A stretch of 64,000 nt of DNA from assembly GCA_945859605.1 (NCBI GenBank), contig OX243811.1, positions 63,789,804-63,853,803 on the forward strand, read 5' to 3'. Positions 58,241 to 64,000 of this stretch are shown piece by piece. The notes under the pieces were generated by a model. It searched no databases, was not told the origin of the DNA, and saw only the letters and a program-made list of their open reading frames with translations. Within the stretch, counting starts at the first letter, position 1, and every line of letters begins with the position of its first letter. A program made the translations under genes and the position numbers. The DNA comes from Lumbricus rubellus. Taxonomy: Eukaryota > Annelida > Clitellata > Crassiclitellata > Lumbricidae.

Positions 58241-59809
58241 CATTTATTTAATATATCTAGTGCTTAGTGCTTAGTGCTTTTAGAAACTTAAGCTTATACG
58301 AAGTATAGAAATTTCTGGTGCTTTATGGACACTGTGTATTGACGCTATAGCTGCAGCCTGAACATTGAACACGCACAGCCTATAAGCTTAGTCTGTGTGG
58401 AACTTGTCCCTCGGGGCGTCGGCTGACAGCGGCTGCAGCTGGAACTTGCAACGGCTGATAACAGTCGATCCACTTAACAGATTATGCAGTGTGCACATTC
58501 GTTTGCAAAACACAACACGCACAGCCTCTCCATTATGCGAGACAAGCCTATCAGCAGCTACAACTGTTCGCTACAGCCTATAATTGCGTGTCGTCTACTC
58601 TCGCACTAGGACATTATTATGTGCACAGCATAAGCATTTATAGTTCATTCAACTATTTTACTTGATTCGCAAACTATACGTAGCCTATAGTATCGGGGAC
58701 CGAATTACGGCACTAACCCTAATCCTAACCGATACTCACGACGCCAAACCTGAGTTAAAGAAAGCTTTCCTTATCAGCTGCCGCCATTACAGGGCTGTTT
58801 TAAGGGATTTTTTAACTTTACAACTCCTTCTTTCCATTTTCATCCTCCATGGTAAATTACCTCCAATCGGAGGACAATGACCTTTTTCCTAGTTTTAACT
58901 GTACAGAAGTGCTTCTACAACTGCACATTTTGTGTACAACTGCACGTTAGAAAAGCTCTTCGTCATTAATCCCCTCAACGCTGGAAACAGATTGAAAGAG
59001 GAATCCCTCCCACCTAAAAAGGTAGCTGTTGCAATCTTATGTGGTCTGATGCTTAATAATAAAATTGCAAGTAACAACTATCTGTCATCTCTCTGTTCCT
59101 GAAGTGAACAATAATTATTATTATGAACCAAGTTTTGCCACACATCGATAAGATTTGAATTCGTTGATTCAAGTTCTACATGTGCGAGGACTATGCCCGA
59201 AATGGTGGCCTTCCTACTTTTTAAAAAATAATCTAAGGTTTTGTTTACTTGGAGATGAACTCTCAAAATCATTCCAATATCAACATAAATATTTTTTATT
59301 ACATTGTATTCAAAACAAACGATTTCGTAATCTGCAGTAAACAATAGCATTCAGTCTCTTAAGTTAAGCAGATTATATGAGGTGAGTGCTAGAATTGGAG
59401 AACATTTTCCTAATGACAAAATGTTTCTGTCGGCCGTAGTAACTGAAGCGTCATGAAATGCCCTACTAAACAAAATAATTGCGACGTGTATGCTGCCTTA
59501 GCTGATTAAAAAACAATTTCTTAACTTTTAACTTGACAAGCAAGAAGTTCATCAGCATTATCAAAGGATCAAAATGCTTTCTGAATAATCTATTAAGCGA
59601 CGAGAAAGACATAAATAATCAGTGTCATAGGATCTGAGCTAAACATAAAATCAGTTACAAATTCTGCAAAAACGCAAGTAGATAAAAAGGAAGCCACATT
59701 GTCAAGTCAAAATTGAGCAGAGTTCTAATTAAATATGAGACAAAGGTGATAAAGTTCACGATTATGCAGGGTGGTTTAAAATAGCCAATGGACATAAATC
59801 CTCATTATC

Positions 59810-59845
59810 AACAACAACAACAACAACAACAACAGCAACAACAAC
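59810..59845 (+). repeat. (CAA)n microsatellite
   Basis: About 36 bases of CAA repeats ending 14 bases before the stop codon of P450 F, within its 3' flank. Confidence 0.9.
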
Positions 59846-59858
59846 GTCATTATAATCG

Positions 59859-62800
59859 TCACATTCTTGGTATCATTCGCACTTTAAATGATGACGGAAC
59901 AGCAGTGACTCCAATGATTGTCTTAACGTCAATCGTTGTCTGGCCATCTGGTGGTCGAACAGTGAAACGTTGAAGGAGACCAGTGATGATTAGGAATATC
60001 TCAAGACGAGCTAATACTTCTCCATGACATGAGCGACGTCCTGAGACAAACATATAATTTATGATCGATAACTAATCACTTTCCATTGGAAAGTTTCCAA
60101 TGAATACCTTTAAAAATTAATGTTGTGTGGTCAAGTCAAAGCTAATGTATGTTACGAAGGTTTCTCCATGCATGACAGCGGCGGAGCTACAGTGTCATCT
60201 TGGCCGTTAAATACATTAAATAGGCTAAGTCTATAGTGTCATCTAGGCTCTTAAATACATTAAGTAGACCTATGGCTTAGTGTCATTTATACTGTGTTCA
60301 AACCTTAACCCAATATGAGTATAAATCTTATGTGGCAAATTTTATAAATGTCAATATTCTCATTAAATTGAGTTATTTAATTTGTTATAATATGAAGAAA
60401 TTATGTCCTGAAATATGCATTTCGATCTGTGCTAGCTGAATGAATGAATAAACAAGAATTGAGCAAAAATCAATTCTCAAAGAGAATTAAAGGATACTTT
60501 TTTTATTACAGTATCGTCACGGATTACCTGTTTTATTTTCAGCGTTTCTACAGCAGAATGTTGTTTATGAAACAGATTTTTATTTTGAAGATTCCAGCAA
60601 GTAGTAATGCACTTACCGACACTAAATGGAATGATTCGATTGCTATCGAAAACATTGTTCTCTTCGTCCAAGAACCGTTCTGGCCGAAACACTTCCGGAT
60701 CCTTCCAGACTTTCGGGTTCATGTGAACAGCGTAAAGATTTGGAAACACCTAAAAACGTTTCCTGTTTTATTAATTAATTAATTACCAGTTACCACTTCA
60801 GTAAATGTGTTCATGGTAAGATGAAGAGAAGATAAATTATTGGAAAGAAGCAGTGAGAAATACTGGACGTTGTGGATCTGGAGCAACATCTGATAGAGTA
60901 CCAAGAGTAGGCTACCTAGCAGGGTGATTACTAGAATTTGATGGAAATGGGATTTCAAAGAAAAATGGTGATAGTTATAAAGTCAATGCTTAGCTTTCAA
61001 ACCTATGAAGACGCAAAGACTTCGGTGAGGACCAGTGTAATTCTGATTAAAATTATACGACAGTCATTTCACATTGTTGCTTACCTATTTCCTAGAAAAT
61101 CTTCGTAATGGTTTCAACTTCCAATGCTATGATTATGCGATCTAACTCTTCACAAATTTGCACTTATTATTGTCAAATACCTAATAATTATAGAGAATTA
61201 CATACAAGAGATTTAGCCTCTGTTAGGCTATAAATTGATAAATCGGAGGAACCAATGATTTACAATCCATATTAAGCCTATCTCTTTTAATGTATTTAGT
61301 ACTTTCTCGTATTTACCCCGGTTCCTTTGGGTATGAAGTATCCTCTCACTTGGCTGTCGTTCACCGTCATTCTTGGAATCGAAATTAAAGCTAAAGTCTT
61401 CCATCTCATCACCTCCAATATGCTTGCTTGTACAAACGGTAGTCTACTCTGATCTTCGGCAGATGGCAGCCTATCGCTAGACACAACACTATCTATATCC
61501 TTCTGCAAGCGCTGTTGGACCTCTGGGTAATTGGCAAGCATGTATACGAACCACAGCATCGTATTCTTCGTCGTATCACTGCCAGCTGTAACTAAATCTC
61601 TGAGTGTAAAACTCAGTTGCTCACGGTCGCAATCTGAACCACGTTTTTCAATGTATCTACGCACGAAGCAGTCAGCAGCGCCCGGCTTCAGACTTTCCTC
61701 GACTTCTTCTTTGAAAATCTCCTGCATTCTTCGATCGCTGTTTACATTTAAGAGCAATTTCCTTCTGTAAGAAGGAATAAATCGAATGACAGGAGCCACG
61801 TCGAAAGCATTGTCCATGCCTTCGAAGAATCCTTTCACCTGGTAAGCAAGTTCACTTGCCCCATGTTCGTAGTCACAACGACGTCCGAAAACCATGTTGC
61901 TTATGATGTTAGTGGCTGCTAACATTAGCAGGTCTTCTGGATCGAAACTCTCTCCGTTTTTCTTTTGAACGTATTCTGTGATGGCTTCCACCTCCATGAG
62001 GATTCTCGCTTCCATTGTGCTTTTGATTCCCAATCCGAATTCTTTGAGGATAGACAGCGATATGTGGTGGTTCTTCTTCCATTCCGAAGAAGGGTTCACA
62101 GAAATTAAACCTATTCGAAAGCACATGCAACTGCTAGACATTACAACGCCATCACCATAGCTTGGTGTCTTGATTCTTATTAGCAAACTGGATTTTGTGA
62201 TGGTATTTTCAAGTGGAATGGTTCCTTCATGGACACCGTAGGCCTACATGTAAAAATTCTAACTTTTGTGATATACATGGGCGCCCGCACATAGGGGCAA
62301 GGGGGGGCACTTGCCCCCCCCTGGAAAAGTGAAACTTATTTTTGTAACTACTATTTTTGAGTTTTTAACAAATTTCTTCGCAATAAAACACTAATCATAC
62401 GAATGATACACATGTGAAAGTGATAAATTTACGTTTAGAAATCTCTATAGAAATAAATATATAATTATATATAATAGTGCCCTTCATGGACCTACTTTTT
62501 AACATCTACTTTTGGATTTTTAACCAATTTTTTGCAAAAATAATACCCAAAATGAAACCGAGAAATTTGCATTAAAAAAGTCTTTGAAAAAATACCCGTG
62601 TTTCTAATTTCCAGCGCTGTATTTAGCATGCTTTTATCACTGAAAAATGTAACCGTGACCACCGTAAAATTTTTGCCCCCTCCTGCAAAATTTTCTGCGG
62701 GCGCCCATGGTGATATAGACTATATCAATAAATTTTATGTAAATTAATCGATGACTTTCTGTTCGTTAAATTGTGTAACGATGAAATCCAGTAATTTTAT

Positions 62801-63708
62801 GATTTTTTGTTTTATGAATGTTCAGTTAAGGTAGGAATGTAGGTCTATTTTCAGATGGCTGAAGAAGTCACCAGTAGTACGCAACGAGACACAGAATCGA
62901 GACAACGAAGTCCATGTGAGAGGAATGTTAGGCTAAACATAAGACTTAGTCTTGCAGTTGCGGGTGACATCGATCATTACATAAAATGACGATATGCGAT
63001 TAGGTTCACAGCATATAACACGTGACTATTTTGCCGTTTCTTAAACAACTTCGCTGCTATGGTACTAGATAGAGTACCAGTGCCAATGACAGTACTGTTG
63101 CTTTTTGAGGCAATGGATTTCCCAAAATGATGATGTGCTCCTCTGTGCGAAATGTGTGCAAATTACAGAATATTAAGTGCTAAGTGTTTGTCTCGTATTA
63201 TACTCATAACTGAGTAGGCCTATTAGTTAAAGACTCATACAGGCATTTAGCCCCAGCGAGTAATTCTCTGGTCTATAATTATCTTACTAAGCTTACTACA
63301 TAAAGGCATAGGCTATAGGTAGCTAGTCTATTTATTCAAACTAGTCATTCTGATTCACGCTAGTCATTCTGGCAGTGGTTTTGCTAGTAATTTAAGGTCA
63401 TTTTCAGCAACTTCTATAGGGCCTACTCTATAGACACATAATACATTTTAAATTGCATGATTTAAAGATGATTTTCCCTTCAATTTCAACTGGAAAATCT
63501 AAGCAAGTTCTGAGTTTTATAAACAACGTTCATATCTTTTCATTGGAAAATGTTGCGTCAGTAGTGACATTAATTATTTTGTCTCATACCTTTGCTGTTT
63601 GGATTCACAATTCCTTCAGTATATATACGGGGTCTGCCAGAAAAAGCATGACTATGCTTAATCAGGGCTTCCTCGATAACTTCCTTGCTATTCAATGTCA
63701 AGATAAGC
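59859..63708 (-). CDS. Cytochrome P450 F, 5' end outside window
   Basis: Exons 2-5 are present: 63708-63590, 62110-61317, 60749-60617, 60040-59859; about 408 residues. Exon 1 with the membrane anchor and hinge must lie right of 64000. Exon sizes and phases equal those of E. Visible motifs are AGSDTT, EVMR, FRPERF and FSVGRRSCHG. The residue after the axial Cys is His (CAT) where E has Leu (CTC), a non-conservative change beside the haem. No stop or frameshift is seen. Intron 2 holds a hAT MITE and intron 1 a minisatellite. Closest relative is E. Same general ER monooxygenase role; substrate unknown. Confidence 0.88.
62276..62709. mobile_element. hAT-type MITE in intron 2 of F
   Basis: Ends CATGGGCGCCCGCA and TGCGGGCGCCCATG are perfectly inverted and flanked by the perfect 8-bp duplication GTGATATA (62268-62275 and 62710-62717). 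Sub-terminal GGGGGGGCACTTGCCCCCCC. Non-coding. Confidence 0.92.
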
Positions 63709-63837
63709 CTACAACACAGAGTCCGCCATTTAAAATATTTTTCAAGCGCTACTCGTAAGTTTTGATTCGTAGTTATGATGATCTCTAATCAATTTTATTA
63801 GCATTGTGTCGACAGGGTGAGAATTACCGGCTCTAGG

Positions 63838-64000
63838 ACCATTGCTCATAGACTGATTGCTCATAGGCTGATTGCTCATAGGCTGATTGCTCATAGGCTT
63901 ATTGCTCATAGGCTGATTGCTCATAGGCTGATTGCTCATAGGCTTATTGCTCATATGGCTCATTGCTCATAGGGTTTATTGCTCATAGGCTCATCGGTCA
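63838..64000. repeat. Minisatellite of ATTGCTCATAGGCTG, cut by the window end
   Basis: About 10 copies of a 15-bp phrase. In form it resembles one arm of the phrase-repeat elements; preceding GGTGAGAA at 63818 would suit a GGTNNNN end. The other arm, if any, is beyond the window. It is in intron 1 of P450 F. Confidence 0.7.

Larger units (their letters stand above)
56360..59858. other. Spacer between P450 E and F, no gene recognised
   Basis: 5' flank of E, then ATGCATG-type alternating sequence (about 56500-57200), a LINE/SINE tail at 58175-58240 and AT-rich sequence. Open frames up to 90 codons (for example 59078-59350) have no recognisable motif. Confidence 0.5.

Noticed and set aside
58705..58735. 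Interstitial telomere repeat (CCCTAATCCTAACC)
   Set aside because: Only about two imperfect units.
63742..63963. Protein-like frame of repeated MSNQP
   Set aside because: Translation of the 15-bp minisatellite.

Overview
This window is animal nuclear DNA: split genes with GT-AG introns, a low gene density and very many transposons. The best taxonomic clue is a neuropeptide F gene (14760-15399) whose mature peptide ends in RPRF before an amidation glycine, the form found in molluscs and annelids. I therefore infer a lophotrochozoan, most likely a mollusc. Nothing else in the window fixes the species.

The main content is a tandem array of cytochrome P450 genes, all on the minus strand, called A to F here from left to right. 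Every copy has the same five-exon plan (233, 119, 794, 133 and 182/188 nt of coding sequence, identical intron phases), giving about 486-488 residues. A (354-8266) is a pseudogene: a 4.56 kb transposon splits its first exon four bases after the start ATG and exon 3 has a 1-nt deletion; its last two exons lie left of the window. B (20394-24202) is intact except for a GC splice donor. C (32028-40355) is intact by eye. D (46374-51936) has one extra A in an A7 run. E (53323-56359) is intact. F (59859-63708) lacks exon 1, which lies right of the window. A-D form one subfamily and E-F a second. B and C are parts of an 11-12 kb tandem segmental duplication that includes 5' and 3' flanks.

Between A and B lie the neuropeptide F gene, a decayed trypsin-like protease (12086-12733) and a 0.58 kb tandem triplication (9118-11776). 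Neither the peptide nor the protease is functionally linked to the P450s in any way the sequence shows.

Much of the remaining sequence is mobile DNA, and many insertions can be bounded to the base by target-site duplications: seven hAT-type elements (8-bp duplications), a TA-flanked Tc1/mariner-like element, a 3-bp-duplicating element with 0.9 kb arms, CR1/L2- and other LINE remnants, and a tRNA-derived SINE sharing a 3' tail with the LINE. The most unusual group is four elements (18253, 27123, 35306, 47142) whose inverted ends are arrays of a short 'phrase' different in each element, yet all have GGTNNCC termini and about 9-bp duplications; one carries a Mutator-like (MULE) transposase remnant. 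At 24924-29439 four insertions are nested like Russian dolls: hAT in hAT, a LINE in the inner hAT, a MULE in the LINE.
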